DNA from: Vibrio chagasii | GTDB lineage: Bacteria; Pseudomonadota; Gammaproteobacteria; Enterobacterales; Vibrionaceae | NCBI RefSeq assembly: GCF_024347355.1 | Contig: NZ_AP025466.1 | Span: 62,001 to 126,000 of the forward strand | Length of the DNA: 64,000 nucleotides | Direction of reading: 5' to 3' | Shown here: positions 45,395-54,990 of the stretch, one piece after another | How positions within the stretch are numbered: position 1 is the stretch's first letter | How the letters are laid out: the number at the start of each line of letters is the position of its first letter | Made by a program: the position numbers and the translations under genes | The notes under the pieces: generated by a model | Database searches by the model: none | Told to the model about the DNA's origin: nothing | The model's input: only the letters and a program-made list of their open reading frames with translations

Positions 45395-45868
45395 ATGGAA
45401 AACATAGCTATTTTGGTCGATGTCCAAAACGTTTACTACACAACACGAGACAAATATCGTTCTAACTTTGATTACAACCAATTTTGGTATGTTGCTACGG
45501 AAGGTCGTCATGTTGTCGCAGCTCATGCGTACGCCATTTCTAGTCAAGATCCCAAGCAGCGTCAGTTCCACCATATTCTTCGCGGTGTGGGCTTTGATGT
45601 GAAATTGAAGCCATTTATTCAGCGTCGTGATGGCAGTGCAAAAGGAGACTGGGATGTGGGTATTGCCCTAGATGCCATTGAACTAGCAGAGAACGTTGAT
45701 ACGATCGTTCTAGTCTCTGGAGACGGGGACTTTGAGATTCTTGTGGAAAGAATAAAACAGCGCTTTGGCAAAAAAGTGGAAGTGTATGGTGTACCTGGGC
45801 TTACTGCTCAAAACCTTATCGATTCTGCCTCAAAATTTGTACCGATTGAAAAAGATTTCCTTCTATAA
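45395..45868 (+). CDS. NYN-domain (LabA-like) protein
   Basis: Protein of 157 residues with the PIN-like NYN fold: IAILVDVQNVYYTTRDKY (first acidic metal ligand), GSAKGDWDVGIALDAIELAE (central Asp pair) and TIVLVSGDGDFEILVERIKQ (conserved SGDGDF). This family includes putative ribonucleases and LabA-type regulators. It is the minimal domain with no partner module. Starts after AAAGGT. No operon partner; the two-component genes follow 77 bp later with a separate regulatory region. Confidence 0.9.
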   Translation: MENIAILVDVQNVYYTTRDKYRSNFDYNQFWYVATEGRHVVAAHAYAISSQDPKQRQFHHILRGVGFDVKLKPFIQRRDGSAKGDWDVGIALDAIELAENVDTIVLVSGDGDFEILVERIKQRFGKKVEVYGVPGLTAQNLIDSASKFVPIEKDFLL

Positions 45869-45900
45869 CGGGAAACGCGCACTTTATAATTGAAAACAAT

Positions 45901-45919
45901 AATAACGATAATTAGAATG
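45901..45919. promoter_or_regulatory. Fur-like box upstream of the two-component system
   Basis: AATAACGATAATTAGAATG agrees with the 19-bp Fur consensus GATAATGATAATCATTATC at 13 positions. It ends 26 bp before the ATG at 45946. Confidence 0.5.
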
Positions 45920-45945
45920 AAAACTATTATTATTTATTGGTTTGT

Positions 45946-46614
45946 ATGATGTCGCGCGTTTTAGTTGTTGATGATGATATTCAGTTGTGTGAATTATTGG
46001 GTGAAGTTTTAGAAAATGAGGGGTATCACGTTGATACCGTTCATTGTGGCGAGGCTGCACTAGAGTTTATCCAATCCAATCCTGTTGATTTAGTGTTGCT
46101 TGATGTGATGCTGCCTAACCTCAGCGGCATCCAAGTCGCAAGGCGCATCTGTCAGCGCTTCGCTACGCCTATCTTGATGTTAACGGCACTCAATGATGAT
46201 GCATCGATGCTCGATGGTTATCAAGCAGGGGCCGATCAATACATCGCTAAACCTTTCAATGTTCCTGAGCTACTGACTCGTATCAAGGTTATCTTACGTC
46301 GAGTTGGATTTGAGCGTCAGAGGCAGTCTCTAGCTTCATCTAACCACGGTTTGTGTGAACAGATTTCCCGTTTACCCCTCACGGGCACAGAAAAAGATCT
46401 GCTTGATTATCTGATCAAGAACGACGGCATTGTTGTTTCCAAGTCAGATCTGCAAATACATGTGTTAAAGAAAGAGTTGTGTCCCTTTGATCGCAATCTA
46501 GACATGCACATCAGCAATATCCGCCGAAAATTGGTGCAGGCGGGTCTGTCGAAACAGCACATTAAAACCGTTCGTGGTAAAGGCTATAGTTACCTAGAGT
46601 CGGTTGGAGCATGA
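45946..46614 (+). CDS. OmpR/CpxR-type response regulator
   Basis: Protein of 222 residues. Receiver domain with acidic VVDDDIQLC, phospho-acceptor Asp in DLVLLDVMLPNLSG and Lys in QYIAKPFNVPELLTRI, followed by a winged helix DNA-binding domain ending in KTVRGKGYSYLE. The upstream base run TATTGGTTTGT has no normal Shine-Dalgarno; an identical leader precedes the PepSY gene at 58024. The start is ATG 45946 or the next ATG, 45949. Its last codons overlap the kinase start by 4 bp. A Fur-like box sits just upstream, which suggests a link to iron. Confidence 0.88.
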   Translation: MMSRVLVVDDDIQLCELLGEVLENEGYHVDTVHCGEAALEFIQSNPVDLVLLDVMLPNLSGIQVARRICQRFATPILMLTALNDDASMLDGYQAGADQYIAKPFNVPELLTRIKVILRRVGFERQRQSLASSNHGLCEQISRLPLTGTEKDLLDYLIKNDGIVVSKSDLQIHVLKKELCPFDRNLDMHISNIRRKLVQAGLSKQHIKTVRGKGYSYLESVGA

Positions 46615-48005
46615 GTTCCACACTAATACGTTGCCCGGATTTCATCGCTAAGCGTAAAGACGGGTTAACCTTTCAGCTGTTCAGCTATCTGACAGTGATT
46701 CTTGTGAGTATTTTGATCTTACAAGGTGTGGCGGAAAGAGCGTTGATGAAGGCGCTCCTTAAGGTGCCAGAATCCGTCAAAGAAGAGATGCTCGACCTCG
46801 CTTATCAAGCCAATGTGTTGATCGAGGAAGGTGACATGGATGAACTCGCTGATTGGGGTAACGCCCAACGGTATTATTTGTTCGTTATTGACGAGAATAA
46901 CCGCCCAATTACACACCGACACATGCATCCACACTTCGAATTTAAATTGAAGTTTCTGCGTACCTTAGATCACCAACTGAGTGACCGTGTGAGTAAGCCT
47001 ATTTTTGGTTTGCCATTGGATAACGGCAGTACGTTGGTTATTCAACTTCCTCATCAGTTTCACCCTGCAAAATCCTTTGCGCCGTATTCCTACATGTTGA
47101 AAGCCGTGATCGCTTTAGTCGTATTGTCGCTGTTCTCAATCATTATGGCTAAAAGTCTGCAACAACCCCTCGACCGTTTAAGAGAGGCCAGCAGAAGATT
47201 AGCAGAAGGCGACTTCACGGTGAGTGTTGTCTCTGAATTAGATTCAACGACACGTGAATTTAACGAGCTTGCTCATGATTTTGATCACATGACATTTGAG
47301 ATTAAATCTTTAGCCGAAAAGCAGCGCCGCTTGATACGAGATGTCTCTCACGAGCTCAGAACACCTTTAGCAAGGCAAAACCTCGCTCTGCATTTATTGC
47401 GTAGCAAGGTAGATGATAAGGGCGCTGGGCTGCTCGATCGTATGGAAAGTGAAACCGAAGAGATGAATAAGCTAGTGGGCGAGATCCTCGAGTTTAGCCG
47501 CTTAGAAACCTCTCGTTACGATTCCAAGCTTAGCTTGATGCAGTTAGAACAATATTGCTCAATGCTTATTGCGCAAATGCAAAACGATTTGAAACCTAAT
47601 CAAACCTTAGTTGGAGATTTAGAAACACCAACGTCTATGGTCAATATAGATGAGCGGTTGCTTTTGAGAGTGATAGGGAATTTGGTTGGCAATGCAATTA
47701 AGTATGCAGGTGAGCATGCTCATATTTCGGTAACGACGTATGAAATGACTATTGACCAACGTTACAGTGTCATTTCTGTAGAAGATGATGGAGAAGGCAT
47801 CCCTGATAACAAAATTGCAGGTATCTTTGACCCGTTTACTCGTATTGAATCAGCAAGAGACAAGCAGTCTGGTGGCTACGGTCTGGGCCTTGCCATCGTG
47901 AAAGAGGCAATGGTTGTGATGAATGGTCATGTCACGGCGGAGAATAGAGAAAGTGGGGGACTCAGAGTGAATCTTATGTTCCCAATTAGTGAGTCAGTTA
48001 ATTAA
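46611..48005 (+). CDS. CpxA-type sensor histidine kinase with His-rich periplasmic segment
   Basis: Protein of 464 residues. Two transmembrane helices (about 24-42 and 160-185) border a periplasmic domain of about 120 residues. That domain contains ITHRHMHPHFEF and a second motif, LPHQFHP, giving seven histidines in two short clusters, a pattern often seen in metal sensors (inference). HAMP, HisKA (RRLIRDVSHELRTPLARQN with the phospho-His) and HATPase (NLVGNAIKYAG, VEDDGEGIP, GGYGLGLAIVKEAM) follow. Coupled with the upstream response regulator. Terminator at 48054. Confidence 0.9.
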   Translation: MSSTLIRCPDFIAKRKDGLTFQLFSYLTVILVSILILQGVAERALMKALLKVPESVKEEMLDLAYQANVLIEEGDMDELADWGNAQRYYLFVIDENNRPITHRHMHPHFEFKLKFLRTLDHQLSDRVSKPIFGLPLDNGSTLVIQLPHQFHPAKSFAPYSYMLKAVIALVVLSLFSIIMAKSLQQPLDRLREASRRLAEGDFTVSVVSELDSTTREFNELAHDFDHMTFEIKSLAEKQRRLIRDVSHELRTPLARQNLALHLLRSKVDDKGAGLLDRMESETEEMNKLVGEILEFSRLETSRYDSKLSLMQLEQYCSMLIAQMQNDLKPNQTLVGDLETPTSMVNIDERLLLRVIGNLVGNAIKYAGEHAHISVTTYEMTIDQRYSVISVEDDGEGIPDNKIAGIFDPFTRIESARDKQSGGYGLGLAIVKEAMVVMNGHVTAENRESGGLRVNLMFPISESVN

Positions 48006-48053
48006 TTTTACCGCTCTGGTTATATTCCGCGGATGGTACTTCTTTAAATCCAT

Positions 48054-48087
48054 AAAAAACGCCACAGCAAATGCTGTGGCGTTTTTT
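48054..48087. terminator. bidirectional terminator
   Basis: AAAAAACGCCACAGCA and TGCTGTGGCGTTTTTT around a two-base loop, between the convergent kinase and symporter genes. Confidence 0.9.
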
Positions 48088-48146
48088 GTGTTTATAGCTA
48101 AAGCGTAGCCATTAATTACGCTTTAGCTTGAAGCAAGGCTGTTAGG

Positions 48147-49451
48147 TTACGCTTCTTGGCGTGATAGCTTAACTTCTTCTTCTTTCTCACCTGCTGCAGG
48201 GTCGTTGAAGCGAGACTCATCAAGAGCGCCTTCAGACTTAGCAACGATGATAGATACGGCACTATCACCTGTGATGTTTACAGCGGTACGGATCATGTCT
48301 AGAAGACGGTCAACACCCATGATTAGAGCGATACCTTCAAGCGGTAGACCGACTTGGTTCAATACCATCGCTAGCATAACCAGACCAACACCAGGAACAC
48401 CTGCAGTACCTACAGACGCCAATGTCGCTGTTAGGATAACCATTAGGTAATCGCCCATAGTAAGGTCGATGTTGTATGCTTGTGCGATAAACGCAGTCGC
48501 AACACCTTGCATGATTGCAGTACCGTCCATGTTCACTGTTGCACCTAGTGGTACAGTGAATGAAGCAACTTTGTTGTCTACACCCATACGGTTCTTAGCT
48601 GTTTCCATTGTTACAGGAATCGTTGCGTTCGAAGATGCTGTTGAGAATGCAAACATGATTGCATCTTCCATTTTGCGTAGGAACGTAATAGGGCTAAGGC
48701 CAGTGAATCCTTTAAGCATCGCGCTGTAAGTCACCAAACCGTGTAGTAGTAGAGTTCCTGCAAGCACTAAGAAGTATTCTGCTAGGTTCCAAATTGCCCC
48801 CAAGCCTAAACCAGAGAACAGTTTCGCCATCAAGAAGAACACGCCGTAAGGAGCAAGGTTCATCAGTAGAGCAACAAGCTTCATGATAACTTCGTTTAGG
48901 TCTGCAAATACAGTAGCAATGCGCTCACCCGGTTTACCAGCAGCACTAATTGCGATACCAAATAACACAGCAAACACGATTACTTGTAGTGTCTTGCCCT
49001 CAGCCATCGCCTGAATAGGGTTGGTTGGGAACATATCGATGATTACTTGACCAAGAGAAGGGGCATCCGCTGATTTAAAAGAGCTCGCAGCAGTCAGATC
49101 CGCACCAGCACCAGGTTGGAACAGGTTACCGATCGTCAATGCTAGAGTGATAGCAACGGCTGTAGTACCGATATAAAGTGCAAGCGTTTTTCCACCCATA
49201 CGGCCAAGAGTTGATAAGTCTTTCAGGGAACTTGTACCGCACACTAGTGAAACGAAGACTAGAGGGACAACAAGCATTTTTAAACTGGCGACAAAAATTT
49301 GTCCACCTACTTCAAAGAGTCCGTTAACGATGTAGTTGTTAACAAATCCACTTTCTGCAAAAAGGGATTGAATGGCAAATCCCGTTAATATACCTACGAC
49401 CATACCAAGAATTACACGGCCAGTCAGAGACATAGGTTTTTTGGTATTCAT
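48147..49451 (-). CDS. dicarboxylate/amino acid:cation symporter (DAACS family)
   Basis: Membrane protein of 434 residues of the GltP/DctA fold. Family signatures are SLVCGTSSLKDLSTLGRMG, the serine-rich hairpin FAFSTASSNATIPVTMETA, TVNMDGTAIMQGVATAF, and VGTAGVPGVGLVMLAMVL. It carries glutamate, aspartate or C4-dicarboxylates with Na+ or H+; the substrate is not determined from sequence. The ribosome binding site AAGGAG lies before the ATG. Polar C-terminal tail ends in EKEEEVKLSRQEA. Confidence 0.92.
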   Translation of the reverse strand: MNTKKPMSLTGRVILGMVVGILTGFAIQSLFAESGFVNNYIVNGLFEVGGQIFVASLKMLVVPLVFVSLVCGTSSLKDLSTLGRMGGKTLALYIGTTAVAITLALTIGNLFQPGAGADLTAASSFKSADAPSLGQVIIDMFPTNPIQAMAEGKTLQVIVFAVLFGIAISAAGKPGERIATVFADLNEVIMKLVALLMNLAPYGVFFLMAKLFSGLGLGAIWNLAEYFLVLAGTLLLHGLVTYSAMLKGFTGLSPITFLRKMEDAIMFAFSTASSNATIPVTMETAKNRMGVDNKVASFTVPLGATVNMDGTAIMQGVATAFIAQAYNIDLTMGDYLMVILTATLASVGTAGVPGVGLVMLAMVLNQVGLPLEGIALIMGVDRLLDMIRTAVNITGDSAVSIIVAKSEGALDESRFNDPAAGEKEEEVKLSRQEA

Positions 49452-50011
49452 TTAGAACACTCCTTATTATTTATAACTTTGATACCTTTTCAAAGTGAGC
49501 AGGAGATTAGCAGTCGGTTGATCAAATCGAAAAACAAAAAATGAGTTTGGAATTATAGATGTGATCAAAATCACTGATAATTGTGTAAATTAAACAAATT
49601 CAAATAAAATAATTCACCGTTGTTTAACATTTATCGAGGCTTTTATACATAAAAATGCGGAATCAAAGCTAATAAATAAGAGAAGATAAATTTTTTATCG
49701 TTTTTGGATTGTTAGATTGAGTGAGTAAATAACGCTGTTTCAAAATTTTTGATTGTCGAGATAAGGACAAGACAAGAATCACTTCTAAGTATCTGTATTA
49801 AAGCAGGTTCTGTTACATCTAATGAATAACGCTTACCAAGGCCTTTACAAAACTTTACGAATGCAAAGAATGTAAATTTAATGCAAATGGTAATAGTTAT
49901 CACTTATATTCTCTCGCGAAAAGATTCAATGGTACCGGCAACGGTTCAGCGAGCACATCAAATAATTAACCATAGTGCTCGTACAAAAAGAATAAAAGCG
50001 GAGTAAAGGAC
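49452..50011. other. divergent intergenic region with Fur box
   Basis: About 560 bp between the symporter and the siderophore receptor. Apart from the Fur box at 49888 and an AT-rich half that should hold the symporter promoter, nothing is recognised. Short minus-strand frames here have no protein character. Confidence 0.5.
49888..49902. promoter_or_regulatory. Fur box upstream of the TonB-dependent receptor
   Basis: TGGTAATAGTTATCA matches the 7-1-7 Fur pattern TGATAAT-N-ATTATCA at 12 of 14 positions. It is 110 bp upstream of the receptor ATG. Confidence 0.75.
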
Positions 50012-52108
50012 ATGTTTTCAAAGAGCCCATTGGCTTTAGTGATCGGCGCAGTATTAGCTTCACCAGCAGTATTGGCAGAAACAGCAAAAACAGACGAGCA
50101 CATGGTTGTTGAAGGTCGTGACAAAGGTTACAAAGCCGATACGAACACAACAGCAATGCGTATGGAGGCGACTCAATTAGAGACTCCGGGACAAGTTTCA
50201 GTCATCGATGAGCAAATCATCGATGAACAACGTGCAACAACCCTAGGTGACGTTCTTAAGAATGACGCGAGTGTAAGTGCAGGTGGTACAAGCCGTAACC
50301 GTGAGCGTTTCTCATTACGTGGTTTCTCGGTAGAAAGCTCTTCGGGCTTCCTTAAAAATGGCCAGCAACATTGGTCTCACTACCGCCAACCAATCGAACT
50401 GCTAGAGCGAGTTGAAGTACTAAAGGGACCTTCTGGTCTTCTTTACGGTATTTCTGCACCAGGTGGCTTGATTAACATGGTAAGCAAGAAGCCTACTTAT
50501 GATACACAAGTAAGCTTAAGCCAAGACATCGGCTCGAATGATCACTCTCGTACGACTGTTGACGTACGTGGCGCATTGAACGATGCGGAAACGCTACGTG
50601 GTCGCGCGATTCTATCCAAAGAAAGCTACGGCTCTTGGAGAACTTACGGTGACGGTACTGAACCACAGACTGAGCGTTTTGTTGGTGGTGTATTCGTTGA
50701 TTACGATGTCACTGAAGACGTTACGGTTTCTGTTCATTACGACAAAACTAACGACGAAGGTAGCGTAGATTCTGGCGCTTTATACACACTAGACGGCAAC
50801 CGAGTGGGTAGCGACAAGCACATCTGGGATGCACAGTGGTCACAGATCGAGAATGATGTTGAGAACGTTGGTTTTGATATTGCTGCTAACCTGACTGAAA
50901 CATGGTCTTTAAAAACAGGTTTCAACTACCAAGATTTCGAACGTATCGATATGGAAAGCTACCCAAGCTTTTCAAACATGAACCCCGACGGTACGGGTAC
51001 CGTGACTCAAGGTGGCAACTACCGTCATGACAAATGGCGTTTCAGAACAGCTTACGTCGATCTAACAACAACCGCTGATCTTGCTGGCACAGAGCACCAA
51101 CTATTGTTTGGCGCTAACTGGCTAGGCTACAGCTATTACCGTGGTATGGATCGCTTCAGCAGCGGTGAGTACGCACCAGATGCAACAGTACCAGCACCGT
51201 CAGTGGGTCCTACATCGCTAGGTAAGATGAGTACTTACGATACTTGGGGTTTCTACATTCAAGATCTGATTACTATTAATGACGAATGGCAAGTTCTTGC
51301 GGGTGCTCGTTTCGACCGTAAAGTAAGTGATGGCGTTGCAGAAGAAAACGTTGCACCTAAGCTTGGCGTGATTTATCACCCAGCATCAAACGGTAGTATC
51401 TACGCTTCTTACTCAGAAAGTTTCGAACCACAAGGTGTTGTTTCTAGCGGAAGCCGTAACTACACCAACGATGGCGAACTTCTTGACGCAGCAACGGGTG
51501 TTTCTTATGAAGTCGGTACTAAGTGGGAACTGATGGACGAACGTCTATTCGTTTCTGGTGCGGTATTCGATATCACCCAAGAAAACATCTCAATGGATGT
51601 AGAAGACACTTCATCAGGCGATTGGACGAAGACACAAGGTGGCGAACAAGTTCACCGTGGTGCTGAGCTAGCCGCACAAGGCTTTATTTCAGAGCGCTTC
51701 TCAATGTCTGGTTCTGCGATGTACCTAGATGCGGAAATCACTAACCATGAAACATACGCAGGTAACCGCCCAGTAGACGTTCCTGAGTTCGCAGCAAGCG
51801 TTTGGTCTACTTACGCAGCAACAAATGAAGTTGATGTGAATCTAGGTCTTATCTATGAAGGTTCTCGTTACGGCGACAGTGCTAACACATTCAAAAAAGA
51901 CGGCTACGCTCGTGTCGATATGGGCGCAGCATACACCCTTAAGTATGATGACTCACTCGACTTTGTTGCTCGTCTAACAGTAGAAAACGTATTTGATAAA
52001 GAATACCTAGCGGGTGGCGGTTCAACTTCTTCAAAACATCAATTTGCAGAAGATGTAGTAATCGGCGAAGGCCGCAACTACATGGCGACTTTACAGGTAA
52101 AATACTAA
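50012..52108 (+). CDS. TonB-dependent siderophore receptor
   Basis: Outer-membrane receptor of 698 residues. Signal peptide (SPLALVIGAVLASPAVLA), then a short N-terminal region with the TonB-box-like EHMVVEGRD, the plug domain (ALETPGQVSVIDEQIIDEQR-like start, RFSLRGFSVES, IELLERVEVLKGPSGLLYG, APGGLINMVSKKP) and a 22-strand barrel ending ...RNYMATLQVKY with an aromatic C-terminus. These match the siderophore-receptor subclass; the specific ferri-siderophore is unknown. A Fur box precedes it and a TonB operon follows, so iron-repressed siderophore uptake is likely. Confidence 0.93.
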   Translation: MFSKSPLALVIGAVLASPAVLAETAKTDEHMVVEGRDKGYKADTNTTAMRMEATQLETPGQVSVIDEQIIDEQRATTLGDVLKNDASVSAGGTSRNRERFSLRGFSVESSSGFLKNGQQHWSHYRQPIELLERVEVLKGPSGLLYGISAPGGLINMVSKKPTYDTQVSLSQDIGSNDHSRTTVDVRGALNDAETLRGRAILSKESYGSWRTYGDGTEPQTERFVGGVFVDYDVTEDVTVSVHYDKTNDEGSVDSGALYTLDGNRVGSDKHIWDAQWSQIENDVENVGFDIAANLTETWSLKTGFNYQDFERIDMESYPSFSNMNPDGTGTVTQGGNYRHDKWRFRTAYVDLTTTADLAGTEHQLLFGANWLGYSYYRGMDRFSSGEYAPDATVPAPSVGPTSLGKMSTYDTWGFYIQDLITINDEWQVLAGARFDRKVSDGVAEENVAPKLGVIYHPASNGSIYASYSESFEPQGVVSSGSRNYTNDGELLDAATGVSYEVGTKWELMDERLFVSGAVFDITQENISMDVEDTSSGDWTKTQGGEQVHRGAELAAQGFISERFSMSGSAMYLDAEITNHETYAGNRPVDVPEFAASVWSTYAATNEVDVNLGLIYEGSRYGDSANTFKKDGYARVDMGAAYTLKYDDSLDFVARLTVENVFDKEYLAGGGSTSSKHQFAEDVVIGEGRNYMATLQVKY

Positions 52109-52143
52109 TTTGTTAGTAGGGTACTATTGGTAGCTTAAATGCT

Positions 52144-52170
52144 AAGGGGGAAGTTTCGGCTTTCCCCTTT
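52144..52170 (+). terminator. terminator of the receptor gene
   Basis: AAGGGGGAAG pairs with CTTTCCCCTT (nine of ten) around a six-base loop, followed by TCG. It separates the receptor from the TonB operon. Confidence 0.75.
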
Positions 52171-52223
52171 CGTGATTCTACTATTTAGTAAAAATATCCC
52201 TAGTAATGCGAGTGACTTTTAAT

Positions 52224-52242
52224 GATAATGAGACTGCTTATC
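52224..52242. promoter_or_regulatory. Fur box upstream of the TonB operon
   Basis: GATAATGAGACTGCTTATC matches 15 of 19 positions of the Fur consensus, with both outer halves perfect. It lies 32 bp before the DUF3450 start, where it would cover the promoter. Confidence 0.8.
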
Positions 52243-52274
52243 AATAAAATTCATTTAAACTTCTTCTATAGTAA

Positions 52275-53054
52275 ATGACTACAATTATGAATCTTTTAAA
52301 ATCTAGCCTAGCGCTTGCCATCAGTTTGGTTGCAACGTCTTCTATGGCCAATAGCTTGGATCAAGCTCAATCAATTCAAAACAAGACCAATAACGCATCG
52401 GCTTCAAGCCAAAAAGTTATTGATAAAAGCTCCCAAGCAACTCTAATGCTGCAAGCTGAAATTGAGCGTCTTCAAGAAGAAGTTAAAAACCTAGAAATCT
52501 ATCATGATCACCTAGCTGCTCTGGTTGAAAGCCAAAATCAAGAAGCTGATAGTATTGAAGGGCAGATCGAAGAAATTAAATACACGCGCCAAGGTGTGGT
52601 GCCTTTGATGTATCAAATGATCGATGGCCTGCAACAGCTGGTAGAAAAAGACGTACCGATTAAGAAAGAGCAGCGTCTAGAGAGAGTTGAAAAGCTTCAA
52701 GCAATGATGACTCGTGCAGACGTAAGTGATGCTGAGAAATATCGTCGTATTCTAGAGGCGTACCAAATTGAGATGGACTACGGCATTAAGCTTGGTTCAT
52801 ACCAAGGTCGCGTAGAACTGGCGAGCGATAAAACGATTGAAGCAGATGTACTTCACTTAGGACGTATCTCTTTAGTTGCTCGTAACTTAAATGGCAGCCA
52901 GTACTGGGCTTGGAATCAAACAGCTGCTCAATGGCAAGAAGTTGATTCTTCGTTGAAGTCTGAGCTCGATAAAGCGTACGATATTGCTAGCCAACAAGCG
53001 GCTCCAAGCTTGATTACTTTACCTGTTTCTTTAACTGTTGCGGAGGTTAAGTAA
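52275..53054 (+). CDS. DUF3450-family periplasmic protein of TonB operon
   Basis: Protein of 259 residues with a signal peptide (SSLALAISLVATSSMA), then a long coiled coil (about residues 35-110, ATLMLQAEIERLQEEVKNLE) and a globular C-terminal part (LGRISLVARNLNGSQYWAWN). DUF3450 proteins are the first gene of TonB2-type operons in Vibrio. They are thought to work with TtpC in the periplasm. Stop and the start of the next gene share one base. A Fur box precedes it. Confidence 0.88.
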   Translation: MTTIMNLLKSSLALAISLVATSSMANSLDQAQSIQNKTNNASASSQKVIDKSSQATLMLQAEIERLQEEVKNLEIYHDHLAALVESQNQEADSIEGQIEEIKYTRQGVVPLMYQMIDGLQQLVEKDVPIKKEQRLERVEKLQAMMTRADVSDAEKYRRILEAYQIEMDYGIKLGSYQGRVELASDKTIEADVLHLGRISLVARNLNGSQYWAWNQTAAQWQEVDSSLKSELDKAYDIASQQAAPSLITLPVSLTVAEVK

Positions 53055-54430
53055 TGAACTTAAAGCCATTAGCAGCATTGCTTTGCATCACGTCTATTTC
53101 CTTTTCTGCTTTCTCTGCTTCTGATTCAACGGCTCAGTTAGTGAACAAAGCGAAGTCAGAAAATCGCACTCAAGCTTCTCACAATGTAGTTCGTGAAGCT
53201 GGCTTTAAAAAGACTGAACAAGAACTGAAAGCAATCAAAGCACAACTTGAAGCGAAACGTACATCGGTTCAAAACGCAACAGACGTTCTTACTAAAACGT
53301 TTAGCGATAACGAAAATAAGCTGGCTCGTTTAGAAGAGAAGCTGCGCTTAGAAACAGGTAGCCTTGGTGAGCTGTTTGGTGTGGTTCGTCAAAACGCGAA
53401 AGAACTGGGCGCAGAGCTTAGCTCAACAGTAAACAGCGTTGATCGCGCTGAGCACACAGCGACCGTTGAACAAATTATCGATGCGAAATCATTACCATCA
53501 ATGCCTCAGCTTTCTGGCTTGTGGATGAGTATGGTAGAGCAGATTCAAGCGAGCTCTGAGCTTAGCAAATCTCAAATTGCTTTCATTAATGGTGAAGGTA
53601 ATACACAAAATGTTGATGCTTATCGCTTAGGCTCGATTGGCCTAGTGACAGATCAAGGTTACGTTAGCTGGAACACTCAGCGTGAAGACGCAATCGCATA
53701 CCGTAAACAGCCAGATAATGGTCCAACGCTAACATCACTTTCTTCACTGGCAAATGGTGAAGTAGCAAATGTTGTTGTCGATCCTTCACGTGGATTCATG
53801 TTGGAGCAGTTGGCGCTAACACCTAACCTATCTGATCGCCTTCAAGCGGGTGGTGTAGTTGGTAAAGTGATTCTTGGCCTACTGGCTATTGGTTTAATTA
53901 TCGCCTTAGTGCGTGGCGTGTCTCTATCGATTGCTCGTCAGAAAATTCGTGCGCAGCTTAAGAACCCTGAGCAAGCGGGTGACAACCCATTAGGTCGCGT
54001 TCTTGTCGTGTACAACAAAGAGCAAAACCAAACGGTTGAAGCGTTAGAGTTACGTCTTTTAGAAGCGGTTGTTGATGAGCAGACTCACCTAGAGAAAGGT
54101 CTATCAATGCTTAAGCTATTGGCAGCGCTAGCACCAATGTTAGGTCTTCTAGGTACAGTAACGGGTATGATCGAAACGTTCCAAGTGATCACACAGTTTG
54201 GCAATGGCGATCCGAAAGTGATGGCGGGCGGTATTTCGATGGCGCTTGTAACAACCGTACTTGGTCTTGTTGCTGCAATGCCTCTTCTATTGGCACACAA
54301 CATTCTTAGCACTCAAGCAGAAAACATTCGTAATATTCTTGAGAAGCAAGGTATTGGTCTTGTTGCGGAGCAGGCGGAAAAAACGGTTGAATCAAAAGCT
54401 GTGGTTTCACCAGTTGGGACTGCTGCGTAA
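53054..54430 (+). CDS. ttpC: TtpC-like MotA/TolQ/ExbB proton-channel protein
   Basis: Protein of 458 residues: signal peptide, a periplasmic coiled-coil region (about residues 30-190; EQELKAIKAQLEAKRTSVQN), a transmembrane helix near 272-292 (KVILGLLAIGLIIALVRGVS), and a C-terminal MotA/TolQ/ExbB domain with GLLGTVTGMIETFQVITQFG and GGISMALVTTVLGLVAAMPL. This large ExbB-like form with periplasmic extension is TtpC, which energises TonB2 in vibrios and is required with ExbB2/ExbD2. Overlaps the next gene's start. Confidence 0.87.
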   Translation: MNLKPLAALLCITSISFSAFSASDSTAQLVNKAKSENRTQASHNVVREAGFKKTEQELKAIKAQLEAKRTSVQNATDVLTKTFSDNENKLARLEEKLRLETGSLGELFGVVRQNAKELGAELSSTVNSVDRAEHTATVEQIIDAKSLPSMPQLSGLWMSMVEQIQASSELSKSQIAFINGEGNTQNVDAYRLGSIGLVTDQGYVSWNTQREDAIAYRKQPDNGPTLTSLSSLANGEVANVVVDPSRGFMLEQLALTPNLSDRLQAGGVVGKVILGLLAIGLIIALVRGVSLSIARQKIRAQLKNPEQAGDNPLGRVLVVYNKEQNQTVEALELRLLEAVVDEQTHLEKGLSMLKLLAALAPMLGLLGTVTGMIETFQVITQFGNGDPKVMAGGISMALVTTVLGLVAAMPLLLAHNILSTQAENIRNILEKQGIGLVAEQAEKTVESKAVVSPVGTAA

Positions 54431-54990
54431 TGGATATTTTGTCGGGTTCTCTATTACCAGCGAGTTGGTTAACGAGTGACTGGCTGCTGTCTTTATCAAG
54501 CTTTATGGAGCAGGGCGGTTTCGTCTTGTGGTGGCTAGCGGCTGTTGTCCTAGTGTATTGGGTGCTTGTGGTAGAGCGCGTGTTATATCTCGCGTTCTAC
54601 TTTCCAAAGCAGCGCCAAGCTTGGATTACTAAGTGGCATGAAAGAGAAGAGCACTCTTCTTGGCATGCCAAAGCCATTCGTGAAGGTTGGTTAGGGCAAG
54701 CTAGTATTTTACTTAACCAGAACTTGAATTTTATTAAGCTGTTAGTCGCTATTTGTCCGATGTTGGGTTTGTTAGGTACTGTCACCGGTATGATCTCTGT
54801 TTTTGATGTGATGGCGACTCAAGGTAGCAGTGACCCTAAATTGATGGCTTCAGGTATATCGTTGGCAACACTGCCAACCATGGCGGGTATGGTTGCTGCA
54901 TTAGCGGGCATGTTTGTTCATGCTCGTTTAGCGAAAGTGTGTAACCGCTTAGAATTGAAATTAGAAAAATCTTTAAGGAGTCAACGATGA
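54430..54990 (+). CDS. exbB: ExbB-type proton channel subunit
   Basis: Protein of 186 residues, three transmembrane helices in ExbB/TolQ topology, with family motif MLGLLGTVTGMISVFDVMAT and GISLATLPTMAGMVAALAG. Together with ExbD it uses the proton-motive force to power TonB. It starts at the base where ttpC stops, so the genes are translationally coupled; overlaps exbD by 4 bp. Confidence 0.9.
   Translation: MDILSGSLLPASWLTSDWLLSLSSFMEQGGFVLWWLAAVVLVYWVLVVERVLYLAFYFPKQRQAWITKWHEREEHSSWHAKAIREGWLGQASILLNQNLNFIKLLVAICPMLGLLGTVTGMISVFDVMATQGSSDPKLMASGISLATLPTMAGMVAALAGMFVHARLAKVCNRLELKLEKSLRSQR

Noticed and set aside
45188..45574. 128-codon minus-strand frame opposite the NYN gene
   Set aside because: Shadow of the NYN-domain gene, which has clear family motifs and a ribosome binding site.
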